Shown here in pieces: positions 1 through 7,557 of a stretch of DNA of 10,353 nt. Both the position numbers and the translations under genes were made by a program. The notes under the pieces are model-generated. The model had not been told where the DNA came from. It did not search any database and was given only the letters and a program-made list of their open reading frames with translations. The stretch comes from Pseudomonadota bacterium (GTDB lineage: Bacteria; Desulfobacterota; Syntrophobacteria; Syntrophobacterales; Syntrophobacteraceae): the NCBI GenBank assembly GCA_023442755.1, contig JAEZXS010000332.1, positions 1-10,353 of the forward strand, read 5' to 3'. Position 1 is the stretch's first letter. Each line of letters opens with the position of its first letter.

Positions 1-550
1 GGTCATAACGGCGTCGAACAAGGACCTGGAATCGGAAGTGGCGGCCGGCAATTTTCGGCAGGACCTTTTTTACAGGTTGAACGTCTTTCCCATTTTTCTG
101 CCTCCCCTTCGCGAGAGGGGACCTGACATCCTGCTGCTGGCCGATTATTTTGTCCTGAAATACGCGCGCGAATTCGGAAAAGATGTAAAACGGATCACGA
201 CGAGCGCCATTGACATGCTGATGAGCTATCATTGGCCCGGGAACGTTCGCGAGCTTGAGAACTGCATAGAACGCGCCGTGTTGCTGACCCAGGACAATGC
301 CGTCGATTCGTGGCATTTGCCTCCGACCCTGCAGATGAAGCCCGAGGGAATGCAGAACGTAAGCCGCGGAAAGCTGGAAGCGCTTACCAGCGCTTTCGAA
401 AGGGATCTGATTACGGACGCCCTCAAGGACGTGCGTGGAAATCAGTCTCAGGCTGCGCGGCTCCTTGGAACGACGAAGCGCATCATCCAATACAAGGTCG
501 AAAAGTACGGCATAGACCCGAGAAGGTTTCGCGCGAAACAGTCTGCCTGA
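1..550 (+). CDS. NifA/NtrC-type sigma-54-dependent transcriptional activator, C-terminal part (5' end outside window)
   Basis: The frame is open from position 2 and ends at TGA 548-550, giving 182 visible residues. What is seen is the end of the AAA+ sigma-54 interaction domain: a FRQDLFYRLNVFPI segment, PPLRERGPDI, and the WPGNVRELENCIERA block that closes the domain. A Fis-type helix-turn-helix follows (about residues 128-175), with GNQSQAARLLGTT and then QYKVEKYGID. Proteins of this family hydrolyse ATP to open sigma-54 RNA polymerase promoters. The LPPTLQ linker and the GTTKRIIQYKVEKYGID tail resemble NifA-like members more than NtrC-like ones, but the sensory domain, Walker A and GAFTGA loop are outside the window, so the signal and targets cannot be told. 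I found no convincing -24/-12 promoter in the window that would link it to a neighbour. Family assignment is firm; the NifA-like label is moderate. Confidence 0.93.
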   Translation, partial: VITASNKDLESEVAAGNFRQDLFYRLNVFPIFLPPLRERGPDILLLADYFVLKYAREFGKDVKRITTSAIDMLMSYHWPGNVRELENCIERAVLLTQDNAVDSWHLPPTLQMKPEGMQNVSRGKLEALTSAFERDLITDALKDVRGNQSQAARLLGTTKRIIQYKVEKYGIDPRRFRAKQSA

Positions 551-580
551 ACCCGGTTTCCAAAACCGGGTGAACCGTTT
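551..580 (+). terminator. Hairpin just after the activator stop codon, probable terminator
   Basis: A perfect 9-bp inverted repeat (ACCCGGTTT at 551-559 and AAACCGGGT at 563-571) with a 3-nt loop starts on the base after the stop codon. It is followed by GAACCGTTTTAT, a short and broken T tract. Position and stem fit an intrinsic terminator; the weak T run leaves a simple mRNA-stabilising hairpin possible. Confidence 0.55.
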
Positions 581-714
581 TATCCGAGCGCTGGCCGCCA
601 GCCGCGCCGAATGCATCTAATTGACTCCAGCCGGTAATCCCCTCCTCATCGAGCTTTCTTCATCCGGTTCTGAGATCCGGCCTTTCGTTTCCCGAAACGG
701 GTGTTCTCTAAACT

Positions 715-1923
715 ATGCAAAACCCCGCCAAGTCTTACAGGTCACTGCTTTTTGTCTGCTGCGCGGTTTGCTTCGGCTGTTATTCCGGTGCATACATGCG
801 CATACCGGTTTTGCCGCTTTTCGCCCGCTCGTTCGGAGCGGATACGTTTCAGATCGGCATCATCACGTCTTCGTTCATGCTTACGGCCGGGCTGTTTTGT
901 CTGCCCCTCGGAATCCTGTCGGACCGGATCGGCCGAAGCAGGCTCATCCTGGCGGGTCTGCTGGTCTCCGCCCTCACTTCCTTTCTCCTCGGTTATTGCA
1001 GTAATCCCTGGCAGATGATGGGCGTGTACCTCGTTTCCGGCGCCGCGCTTGCCGCTTTCGCCCCCACCATGATGTCCTTCGTTACGGATTTTTCCCCGCG
1101 CACCCATCTCGGCCGCTCCTACGGCTGGTACACCATGGCGATGTACGGAGGAATGAGCCTCGGGCCCGCGATGGGCGGATTCGCCGGCCAGCTTTTCGGA
1201 TTCGAGTGGGTGTTCATGATTTCCGGTTTCTTTATATTTATCATGTTCTGGATGGTTTTTCTCTTTCTCCCCCGGTCGACGGCATCTTCCCACCCGCATC
1301 GGAAGTCGGAGCGCAGCAATGGAATCATCATCCGGGAATTTCTGAGAAACAGGCGTCTTGTGGCTTGTTGGATAGTTACCCTGGGAAGTTGTTTCAGCCT
1401 TGGCGTTTTCGTCACCTTTGTACCGCTGCATGCGAGCGATCAGGGGGTGCAAATGGGGCAGATCGGGATGATTTTCGGCACCCAGGCGCTGGTAAATGCC
1501 CTGGGGCGCATTCCGTTCGGCCACCTGAGCGACCGGGTGTCGGATCGGACAAACCTGGTGACGGTGGGGCTGCTCGGTTACTCGCTGGCGATTGCGGGCA
1601 TCGGGCTTTCTACCTCGCTGCCGCTTTTCCTGGCCAGCGCTTTTCTGATGGGGATCAGCATGGGGATTGCCTTTACCGCGGTGGGCGCCCTTATTGCGGA
1701 GGTGGTCCCGGCGGACTCGCGAGGACTTGCCATGGGTGGATATAATACATGTATATATCTTGGAATGATGCTGAGCGCTCTTATAATGGGAATGGTGACC
1801 CGTGCGATCGGGTTCCGGACCGGATTTCTGATCACCGCGTCCATCAATGCCCTTGCAGCTTTCGTTTTTTACGTCATGTTCAGGACCGTTGCGGTCAAGA
1901 AGAGCTTCATGCCGGGAAATTAG
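715..1923 (+). CDS. Major facilitator superfamily transporter (12-TM type)
   Basis: This 402-residue, very hydrophobic protein has the length and layout of a 12-helix MFS carrier in the inner membrane. The loop 2-3 signature is GILSDRIGRSR (residues 66-76), repeated in degenerate form in the second half as GHLSDRVSDR (269-278), the usual mark of the MFS internal duplication. A GGMSLGPAMGG stretch (145-155) resembles motif C of helix 5, found in proton-coupled antiporters. The basic hydrophilic stretch at about 186-215 is the central loop. The substrate cannot be read from sequence; drug or metabolite export are options. The ATG at 715 is the first codon after an in-frame TAA (709-711), so no longer start exists, and no Shine-Dalgarno sequence is visible. 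A later ATG at 796 would cut into helix 1. A TTGACT at 621-626 could be a -35 box but lacks a good -10. The gene stands alone between the activator and ftsH. Confidence 0.93.
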   Translation: MQNPAKSYRSLLFVCCAVCFGCYSGAYMRIPVLPLFARSFGADTFQIGIITSSFMLTAGLFCLPLGILSDRIGRSRLILAGLLVSALTSFLLGYCSNPWQMMGVYLVSGAALAAFAPTMMSFVTDFSPRTHLGRSYGWYTMAMYGGMSLGPAMGGFAGQLFGFEWVFMISGFFIFIMFWMVFLFLPRSTASSHPHRKSERSNGIIIREFLRNRRLVACWIVTLGSCFSLGVFVTFVPLHASDQGVQMGQIGMIFGTQALVNALGRIPFGHLSDRVSDRTNLVTVGLLGYSLAIAGIGLSTSLPLFLASAFLMGISMGIAFTAVGALIAEVVPADSRGLAMGGYNTCIYLGMMLSALIMGMVTRAIGFRTGFLITASINALAAFVFYVMFRTVAVKKSFMPGN

Positions 1924-2208
1924 TTTATGGTTCGGGAGCATTTTTTCCGATATCGAAACCGTGAGTTACTGGACATCCCGGCTGACATGAGCGATAATTT
2001 TACGTTGTCCAGAAACCTGGCGCTTGGCGCGCCGTTGTTATTCCGCCTGCTGCAGGCAGACATTGAGTTCACTATAGCCATTTGGTTGCCTGAGAGCTTA
2101 CATTATAAAGTAAACTATACACTTGCACTTAAGCCGGCCAGCTTGCCGCGATATCGGAGCGCCGGCCGCCAAAGCCGGTCCAGATGAAACTTCAAGGAGG
2201 CCCTCTCA
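1924..2208. other. 285-bp intergenic region, AT-richer, upstream of ftsH
   Basis: No convincing gene lies here; an 86-codon open frame at 1927-2187 has no recognisable protein character. The stretch around 2086-2125 is markedly AT-richer than its surroundings and holds TTGCCT (2086-2091), TATAAA (2104-2109) and TATACA (2116-2121), but no pair has consensus spacing, so an ftsH promoter is likely yet cannot be fixed. Small GC-rich inverted repeats occur near 2046-2058 (GCCTGC, T, GCAGGC) and 2162-2179. Confidence 0.4.
2194..2200 (+). promoter_or_regulatory. Shine-Dalgarno sequence that fixes the ftsH TTG start
   Basis: A full AAGGAGG lies 8 nt before the TTG at 2209. No ATG is available nearby in frame, and the first residues after this TTG run straight into the expected first membrane helix of FtsH, so the rare start codon is well supported. 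Confidence 0.85.
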
Positions 2209-4158
2209 TTGAGTCCGTTCTATAAAAATTTAGCTCTCTGGCTGGTCATAAGCCTGATGGTCATTCTGCTTTTCAATATGTTCCATCAGCCTCAGAGAAC
2301 CAGTCTGGAGACAACTTACAGCCAGTTTCTTGCGTCCGTCCAGAAAGGGGAGGTCAGCCAGGTAACCATCCAGGGAGACCATGTTTTTGGTACTCTTGCC
2401 GACGGTAAAACCTTCAAGACTTTCGTCCCCAGGGATTCGGACATGATTCGGATTCTGCGGGAGCATGGGGTGAATATCCAGGCCAAACCGGAGGAGGAAT
2501 CCCCCTGGTACATGACCGTGCTTATAAGTTGGCTCCCGATGCTGCTGCTGGTGGGCGTGTGGATATTTTTCATGCGCCAGATGCAGATGGGCGGCGGCAA
2601 GGCCATGAGCTTTGGGAAGAGTCGGGCGCGCCTGCTCAATGAGAGTTCCAAGAAGGTGCTCTTCAACGATGTGGCGGGCGTTGACGAAGCCAAGGAAGAG
2701 CTGCAGGAGATAGTCGAATTTCTCAAGGAACCGAAAAAATTTACCCGGCTGGGCGGCAGGATCCCCAAGGGCGTGCTCCTGGTGGGCGCTCCCGGCACCG
2801 GAAAGACCCTCCTTGCCCGCGCTATCGCAGGCGAAGCGGGTGTGCCGTTCTTTTCCATCAGCGGTTCCGATTTCGTGGAAATGTTTGTCGGCGTGGGCGC
2901 CTCGCGCGTGCGCGATCTGTTCATGCAGGGCAAGAAGAACGCCCCGTGTATCATATTCATCGATGAAATCGATGCGGTGGGCCGTCACCGCGGCGCAGGA
3001 CTGGGCGGCGGGCACGACGAACGGGAACAGACCCTGAACCAGCTCCTGGTCGAAATGGACGGCTTCGAGTCCAATGAGGGGGTTATCCTGATCGCCGCCA
3101 CCAACCGGCCCGATGTCCTCGATCCCGCACTGCTTCGGCCTGGAAGGTTCGACAGGCAGGTCGTCGTTCCCGTGCCGGATATTCGCGGCAGGGAAGGCAT
3201 CCTCAAGGTCCATCTCGTGGCCAAACCCCTTGCCGAAGACGTCGACGTGCAGACCCTGGCGAAAGGAACCCCCGGTTTTTCGGGCGCCGACCTGGAAAAC
3301 CTGGTGAACGAAGCCGCTCTGCTGGCTGCTCGCAAGAATCGTGAACTGATCACGATGATCGATTTCGAAAATGCCAAAGACAAGGTCATGATGGGGCTGG
3401 AAAGAAAGAGCATGATCCTGAGCGACGAGGAAAAGCGCATCACCGCTTACCACGAAGCTGGGCACGCTCTTGTGGCGAGGCTGCTTCCGGGCGCCGATCC
3501 CCTGCATAAGGTAACCATCATTCCCCGCGGGCGCGCTCTCGGCCTTACCCAGCAGCTCCCCCAGGATGACCGGCACACCTATTCGAAGGAATACCTGGTC
3601 GACAGCATCGCTATCCTGATGGGCGGCCGCGTTGCCGAGGAACTCTCCTTCGATATGAACACCACGGGCGCCGCCAACGATATCGAGCGGGCCACCCAGA
3701 TCGCGCGCCGCATGGTTTGCGAATGGGGAATGAGCGAGAAGATGGGGCCGGTGAGTTTCGGAAGACGCGACGACCAGCCTTTTCTTGGGCGCGAGCTTGG
3801 CCATCAGCGCGATTTCAGCGAGCAGACGGCTCTGAATATAGACAAGGAAGTCCGGCGCATCGTGGACGAGAACTACCAGCGCTCGAAAAACATGCTGACC
3901 GAACATCGTCAGCTGCTCGAAAAGATAGCCCGGATGCTTCTCGAAAAAGAAACCCTCGATCTGAAGGATGTGGACCAGATCATTGCCGAACTCGAGCCCG
4001 ATCTGCTGCCGAAAATCCCCATCAAGGGACGCACGGAAAAGGCTCAGCCGCACACGTGTATGACCGAGGAACCGGCATCGGTTGTTGCCGCCGCGCCCGA
4101 GGACAAGCACGAGGAACCCGAGGTCAAACCGGAAACCAAGCCGCAAGATGTGGTGTGA
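2209..4158 (+). CDS. ftsH: ATP-dependent zinc metalloprotease FtsH
   Basis: FtsH is the membrane-anchored hexameric AAA+ protease that unfolds and degrades damaged membrane proteins and selected cytosolic regulators. At 649 residues it has normal length. In order: membrane helix 1 (about 6-24), a short periplasmic domain, helix 2 (about 100-123), and the AAA+ module with Walker A GAPGTGKT (193-200), Walker B IIFIDEID (248-255) and the second region of homology from ATNRPD to LRPGRFDRQ (about 297-317) with arginine fingers near 313 and 316. The M41 protease domain follows, with zinc site HEAGH (415-419) and a third ligand, probably Asp491 in TGAANDIE. All catalytic residues are intact. The last roughly 40 residues form a charged, Pro/Glu/Lys-rich tail, probably disordered. 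Translation starts at TTG 2209, 8 nt after AAGGAGG. The gene appears to be a single unit, ending in a strong terminator at 4182-4220. A heat-shock promoter is not evident. Confidence 0.98.
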   Translation: MSPFYKNLALWLVISLMVILLFNMFHQPQRTSLETTYSQFLASVQKGEVSQVTIQGDHVFGTLADGKTFKTFVPRDSDMIRILREHGVNIQAKPEEESPWYMTVLISWLPMLLLVGVWIFFMRQMQMGGGKAMSFGKSRARLLNESSKKVLFNDVAGVDEAKEELQEIVEFLKEPKKFTRLGGRIPKGVLLVGAPGTGKTLLARAIAGEAGVPFFSISGSDFVEMFVGVGASRVRDLFMQGKKNAPCIIFIDEIDAVGRHRGAGLGGGHDEREQTLNQLLVEMDGFESNEGVILIAATNRPDVLDPALLRPGRFDRQVVVPVPDIRGREGILKVHLVAKPLAEDVDVQTLAKGTPGFSGADLENLVNEAALLAARKNRELITMIDFENAKDKVMMGLERKSMILSDEEKRITAYHEAGHALVARLLPGADPLHKVTIIPRGRALGLTQQLPQDDRHTYSKEYLVDSIAILMGGRVAEELSFDMNTTGAANDIERATQIARRMVCEWGMSEKMGPVSFGRRDDQPFLGRELGHQRDFSEQTALNIDKEVRRIVDENYQRSKNMLTEHRQLLEKIARMLLEKETLDLKDVDQIIAELEPDLLPKIPIKGRTEKAQPHTCMTEEPASVVAAAPEDKHEEPEVKPETKPQDVV

Positions 4159-4181
4159 CGTTTCCAGGCAAACATACAGGT

Positions 4182-4220
4182 AAAGAAAGGGTGTGGAGCG
4201 CTGCTCCACACCCTTTCTTT
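4182..4220 (+). terminator. Strong intrinsic terminator of ftsH, probably bidirectional
   Basis: A perfect 18-bp inverted repeat (4182-4199 and 4203-4220) encloses a 3-nt loop. The core GGGTGTGGAGC / GCTCCACACCC is flanked by AAAGAAA on the left and TTTCTTT on the right, so either strand gives a GC stem followed by a T-rich tail; on the plus strand this continues as GTTTT. It lies 23 nt after the ftsH stop in a convergent gap and could also stop the minus-strand operon that ends at 4496. Confidence 0.93.
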
Positions 4221-4247
4221 GTTTTACGGTATTGGGGTTATCTTCTT

Positions 4248-4310
4248 GTGGGAGCGGCTTCCAGCCGCGATGCTTTTCATAACCGTGAGAATCGCGGCTG
4301 GAAGCCGCTC
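4248..4310. repeat. REP-like palindromic doublet (two inverted REP units)
   Basis: Two 20-bp arms (4252-4271 and 4291-4310) are perfect reverse complements separated by 19 nt. Each arm is itself a hairpin: GCGGCT, TCC, AGCCGC in the left arm and its mirror in the right. The left unit is preceded by GTGG, the head found on REP sequences mobilised by REP-associated tyrosine transposases (RAYT). The layout is that of a REPIN (two REPs in inverted order). The overall look is close to the GTGGGAGCGG-type REPs known from Pseudomonas, with a different core. No transposase gene is nearby, so movement in trans is inferred. Copy number in the genome cannot be seen here. Confidence 0.8.
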
Positions 4311-4342
4311 AGATTGATGACAAACTCTAAAATCATCGTGAT

Positions 4343-4436
4343 CGTCGTTCCGGCGAAAGCCGGAATCCAGTGATTTCAAGCACTTCTGGACCCCGACGCC
4401 TGCCCCGGACCCGATCCGGGGTTCGTCGGGGTGACG
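4343..4436. repeat. Composite palindromic repeat with GTCGTTCCGGCGAAAGCCGG head
   Basis: Three hairpins follow each other in 94 bp: TTCCGGC / GCCGGAA with a GAAA loop (4348-4365), TCCAG / CTGGA (4366-4390), and a two-part stem, ACCCCGACG / CGTCGGGGT (4390-4398, 4424-4432) around CCCCGGA / TCCGGGG (4403-4409, 4415-4421). The outer ends CGTC (4343-4346) and GACG (4433-4436) are complementary, giving a MITE-like inverted outline. Similar CGTCATTCCGGCGAAAGCCGGAATCCAG-like intergenic repeats are widespread in proteobacterial genomes (recalled from general knowledge, not searched). It carries no gene. Confidence 0.7.
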
Positions 4437-4495
4437 GATTGGGGGCTTTTTCAACGGTCTGCGCGGCTGGTTCTTTTCCGCATTGTGCTGTGCCT

Positions 4496-5791
4496 TCAAG
4501 CCCGGTGGGCAATTCTCAGAAGGTCCAGCAGCATCGGATCGATCAGGTCGAACAGGGCGCGGCAAAGCCCCCCATGGTTCATCCTGTTCCCGAAAAGCCG
4601 GCAGCGCAGGGTATCCACGCTGTCGTTCACCTTCCCGAGCTTGCTCAAACTTCCTTCCCGGGCCGCTTCTTTCTCCTCCAGCAGCAGTTGCTTTGCGAGG
4701 GTGCAGAACTCCCTGGTGGACTCCTCCAGCCTCTCCGCCTGCCTGTGAAAGTCCGGCCCGGCATCCGCGTCCGGCGGGCCGAGCTTTTCCCGGAGTTTAA
4801 GCATATGGGTAAGGGATACGGCGAGTGTGCCGTACTCGAGCCCCCGGAGTCCCCGCCGCCAGTTCAGCAGCCAGGGTTCCCTCCAGCTCCACAGCGCGTG
4901 GGCCTCGCCGAAGGCGATAAGGTCCGCCGCCGCCTTTTCCGCTCCCGCAATGCACTGCCAGGTGTGGGCATCCCGAAAGTCCGGGCCTTGCCGGCGGGGA
5001 ATCTGTTCGTCTGCGCGGCATTCCGACCTCGCGCATTCATCGTTGAGGTACTCGATGAGTGAGAAAAACAGCCGGTTGCCCAGTTCGTCTCCCGGGGTTT
5101 CAAGGTGGGCGTAAGAGAGCACCAGGCGGCCTTTGCCCTTGCGCGTCTCGATTATGGCCGGGTGGCCCTTGATTATGGCTGGATCGAGATTGATCCCGTA
5201 GGTCTTTTCGAGTTCGGCCCAGCATGTGTCGGCAGCCATTTCGGAGACCCTGAGGTCCGCGACCTGGAAATCGGCCTCGGGTTCCGCATACGTGCCCAGG
5301 CAGCACGCACCCTCGGGCAGGTCCCACTTGAACTGCGACGGCCACCATACCGAAACGGGAATAGATGGAGGCAGGTTCTTCCAGGCCGGGTGCGACGTAT
5401 CGCCCTCGATGCGTATCCGGCCGCTCGCGCTGGGGAGACGTTCAGATAAGGGCATTCTCTCGATGGGAGTCAGATAGAGGGCGGGGGAACTGGACAGGGC
5501 CATTCCCGCCCCGCCGCAAAAGCCCATGTAGGTCCCTCCCTGTTCGAGGAAATCGGCGATCCGCTTCCTGCCGAGTTCCCCGAGAGCGCGGATCTTGTGG
5601 GCAGCCCATCCGCCCGGCACCAGCAGGACCCGGTGCGCGTCGAGGCATCCGCCCGCGATGTCCGATGCACTCAGAAGCCGGAAAGGAATCCGCCCGCGGG
5701 AAAGCGTCTCGATGCACAGAAGGCCCCAGACGAGTGACTGGTCCCAGAACAGGCCGACGGGCGGGCCCTGGAAGTATTGCCTATTCCGCAT
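4496..5791 (-). CDS. Class I glutamine amidotransferase-like protein, BPL_N type, with unknown C-terminal domain
   Basis: The N-terminal half (about 1-250 of 431 residues) resembles the BPL_N family, a class I amidotransferase-like fold first named from the N-terminus of eukaryotic biotin-protein ligase. The beta-strand opening PPVGLFWDQSLVWG is followed by LLVPGGWAAHK (56-66) and the nucleophile-elbow motif GFCGGAGMA with Cys92. LSYAHLETPG carries His229 and Glu231, placed like the His-x-Glu of amidotransferase triads, so a catalytic triad looks possible. No ligase domain is present. The C-terminal part (about 265-431) is helical, rich in Leu, Glu and Arg, and I do not recognise it. The ATG at 5791 overlaps the end of the upstream flavoprotein gene by 11 bp, which suggests translational coupling; GAAGAAG just before it is a weak ribosome site. 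It is the last gene of a three-gene operon. Substrate and activity are unknown. Confidence 0.82.
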   Translation of the reverse strand: MRNRQYFQGPPVGLFWDQSLVWGLLCIETLSRGRIPFRLLSASDIAGGCLDAHRVLLVPGGWAAHKIRALGELGRKRIADFLEQGGTYMGFCGGAGMALSSSPALYLTPIERMPLSERLPSASGRIRIEGDTSHPAWKNLPPSIPVSVWWPSQFKWDLPEGACCLGTYAEPEADFQVADLRVSEMAADTCWAELEKTYGINLDPAIIKGHPAIIETRKGKGRLVLSYAHLETPGDELGNRLFFSLIEYLNDECARSECRADEQIPRRQGPDFRDAHTWQCIAGAEKAAADLIAFGEAHALWSWREPWLLNWRRGLRGLEYGTLAVSLTHMLKLREKLGPPDADAGPDFHRQAERLEESTREFCTLAKQLLLEEKEAAREGSLSKLGKVNDSVDTLRCRLFGNRMNHGGLCRALFDLIDPMLLDLLRIAHRA

Positions 5792-7535
5792 CTTCTTCGC
5801 CGCCGGTTTTCAACATGCCGGATTTCTTCAGGACGGCAATGCCGCCCTGGACGTTTGCGGCGTCATGGAAGCCCGCGGTATTGAGCTGGCGCAGCGCTTC
5901 ATACGATCGGCCTCCGGCATTGCAGACGATCAGGAGGCGCTTGTCCCTGGGGACCTCGTCCATCCTGGCGTAGAGTTTTTCCTGGGGGATGTTTTTCCAC
6001 CTCTCCCCGAAGCATTCCACGAAAGGCGCGGCGTTGGCCGGGCTTCGAATATCGAGGCAGATGGTGCCTTCCTTCCGATCTTCCAGGTATTCTTTTTCGA
6101 ACTCCTCGGGGCTCACCGGCACGTTCAATCCGTCGAGGATGTTTTCGGCCGTGTTGCCTGCCGCATTCACGATATCGAGTGCCGATGCGAACGGAGGCGA
6201 ATAGGCGATTTCCATGTTCGAGAGTTCTTCGATGTCGGGCCGGAACGGAAGAATGGCGGCGATGGCGTTAATTCTTCCGACCACGGCGTCGCCGTTGCCC
6301 CCGACCGCCTGGGCCCCCAGGATCCGACGGGTCTTTTTGTCGACCGTGAGCTGCAGGAATATGAGGTCCTGGGTTGGGTAGAAGTGCGCCCGGTCTGCCT
6401 GGACCACCAGGACGGGTTCGGCATCGAACCCCTCTTTTACTGCTGCCTGCGGCGTAATGCCGGCCGAGGCCACGGCCATATCGAATATCTTTATCGAGAA
6501 GCTTCCGACTGTGCCCGGAAACCGGGCGCAGCCGCCGGCGAGGTTTGTCCCGATGATGCGTCCCTGGCGGTTTGCGAGCGAGCCCTGCGGGAAGTAGACG
6601 GGCTTTCCGGTAATGAGGTGCGGAATTTCGATGCAGTCTCCTCCCGCATAGATGTCGGGATCGGATGTCTGGAGCCGCGCATTGACGACGATCGCTCCGC
6701 GCGGGGATACCAGGAGACCGGCGTTCCGGGCAAGCTCGGAGTTGGGGGAAACGCCGACGGCCGTTATGACGAGGTCGACCTGGATGGTTTCCTCGCTCGT
6801 CCTGACTTTCAGCCCGCCATCATCCGCTGCGCCTCCGCTTATTTCGAGCACCTTCGTCCCAAGGTGGAGCAGGACGCCCTTTTCTTCCATGTGTTTGCGC
6901 ACGATATGGGACAGGCACGGGTCGAGTATTCCCGGAAGGATCTGATTTTCGATCTCGACCACGTGAGTCTCGATGCCCCAGAGGTCGCTGAGCGCCTCGG
7001 CCATCTCGCACCCGATCGCTCCTGCACCGATTATGACCGCCGTTCCGACTTCGCCCCGGGCGAGTCTGTCTTTCACCATCTTTGCGGAATGCAGATCGGA
7101 AACCGAGAGCACACCCGGCAGGTCAATTCCGGGGATGGGGGGCCGGTTGGGCCGGCTTCCGGTCGCCAGGATCATCTTATCGTAGGGGATTTCCTCTTCG
7201 GCCCCGGAGTCGAGATTGCGGGCCCGGACACATTTCCTCGCCCTGTCGATCGCCGTTACGCGCGTGCGGATCCTGACGCGGACATCCTTGGCTTCCTCGA
7301 AAAACTGCGGCGTCCTTTCCATGTGGAAGCTCGTGCTCATGAGTTCCCTCATGTCGCTGATGTCGCCCGAAATGAAATAAGGGATACCGCAGCCCCCGTA
7401 ACTGATGAGATCGTCCTGGTCGATCATGACCACCTCGGCGGACGGATCGAGCCTTTTCAGACGGCATGCCGCCTTCGGTCCCAATGCGACAGCCCCGACT
7501 ATAACGATGCGCTTCGTGTCCATTGTCTTCCCCAT
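5781..7535 (-). CDS. CoA-disulfide reductase-like flavoprotein fused to a C-terminal rhodanese domain
   Basis: This 584-residue protein is a pyridine nucleotide-disulfide oxidoreductase of the CoADR-rhodanese type, which reduces CoA disulfide, CoA persulfide or polysulfide with NAD(P)H in the cytoplasm. The FAD-binding Rossmann start is IVIVGAVALG (10-19). YGGCGIPYFISGD holds Cys49, equivalent to the single redox cysteine of CoADR. ATGSRPNRPPIPG (124-136) comes next. The NAD(P)H site is VIIGAGAIGCE (168-178), and a second FAD contact is YAGGD (296-300). Tyr386 and Tyr445 (in YSPPF) occupy places where CoADR has conserved tyrosines. The rhodanese domain (about 490-575) has the active loop CNAGGR with Cys538. 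All key residues are intact. The start at 7535 or Met5 (7523) cannot be decided; neither has a strong ribosome site. It lies 22 bp after the Cys-rich gene and overlaps the next gene by 11 bp. Whether the physiological substrate is CoA disulfide, persulfide or sulfur is open. Confidence 0.93.
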   Translation of the reverse strand: MGKTMDTKRIVIVGAVALGPKAACRLKRLDPSAEVVMIDQDDLISYGGCGIPYFISGDISDMRELMSTSFHMERTPQFFEEAKDVRVRIRTRVTAIDRARKCVRARNLDSGAEEEIPYDKMILATGSRPNRPPIPGIDLPGVLSVSDLHSAKMVKDRLARGEVGTAVIIGAGAIGCEMAEALSDLWGIETHVVEIENQILPGILDPCLSHIVRKHMEEKGVLLHLGTKVLEISGGAADDGGLKVRTSEETIQVDLVITAVGVSPNSELARNAGLLVSPRGAIVVNARLQTSDPDIYAGGDCIEIPHLITGKPVYFPQGSLANRQGRIIGTNLAGGCARFPGTVGSFSIKIFDMAVASAGITPQAAVKEGFDAEPVLVVQADRAHFYPTQDLIFLQLTVDKKTRRILGAQAVGGNGDAVVGRINAIAAILPFRPDIEELSNMEIAYSPPFASALDIVNAAGNTAENILDGLNVPVSPEEFEKEYLEDRKEGTICLDIRSPANAAPFVECFGERWKNIPQEKLYARMDEVPRDKRLLIVCNAGGRSYEALRQLNTAGFHDAANVQGGIAVLKKSGMLKTGGEEDAE

Positions 7536-7557
7536 TCGCTGATTCTCGCCACAGGCA

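Noticed and set aside
742..1941. A 399-codon minus-strand frame opposite the MFS gene
   Set aside because: The product is rich in His, Arg and Gly with no hydrophobic core, typical of an antisense shadow. The plus-strand MFS motifs settle the coding strand.
1927..2187. An 86-codon open frame between the MFS gene and ftsH
   Set aside because: It has no ribosome site, no recognisable protein character, and lies in the probable ftsH promoter region.
2230..4209. A 659-codon open frame on the minus strand
   Set aside because: It is fully antisense to ftsH, which is certain from its Walker and HEAGH motifs. The frame runs through the ftsH terminator and has no recognisable protein content.
4370..5062. 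Plus-strand frames (230 codons and shorter) running into the minus-strand operon
   Set aside because: They are antisense to the BPL_N gene, start inside a repeat and have low-complexity Pro/Arg-rich products.
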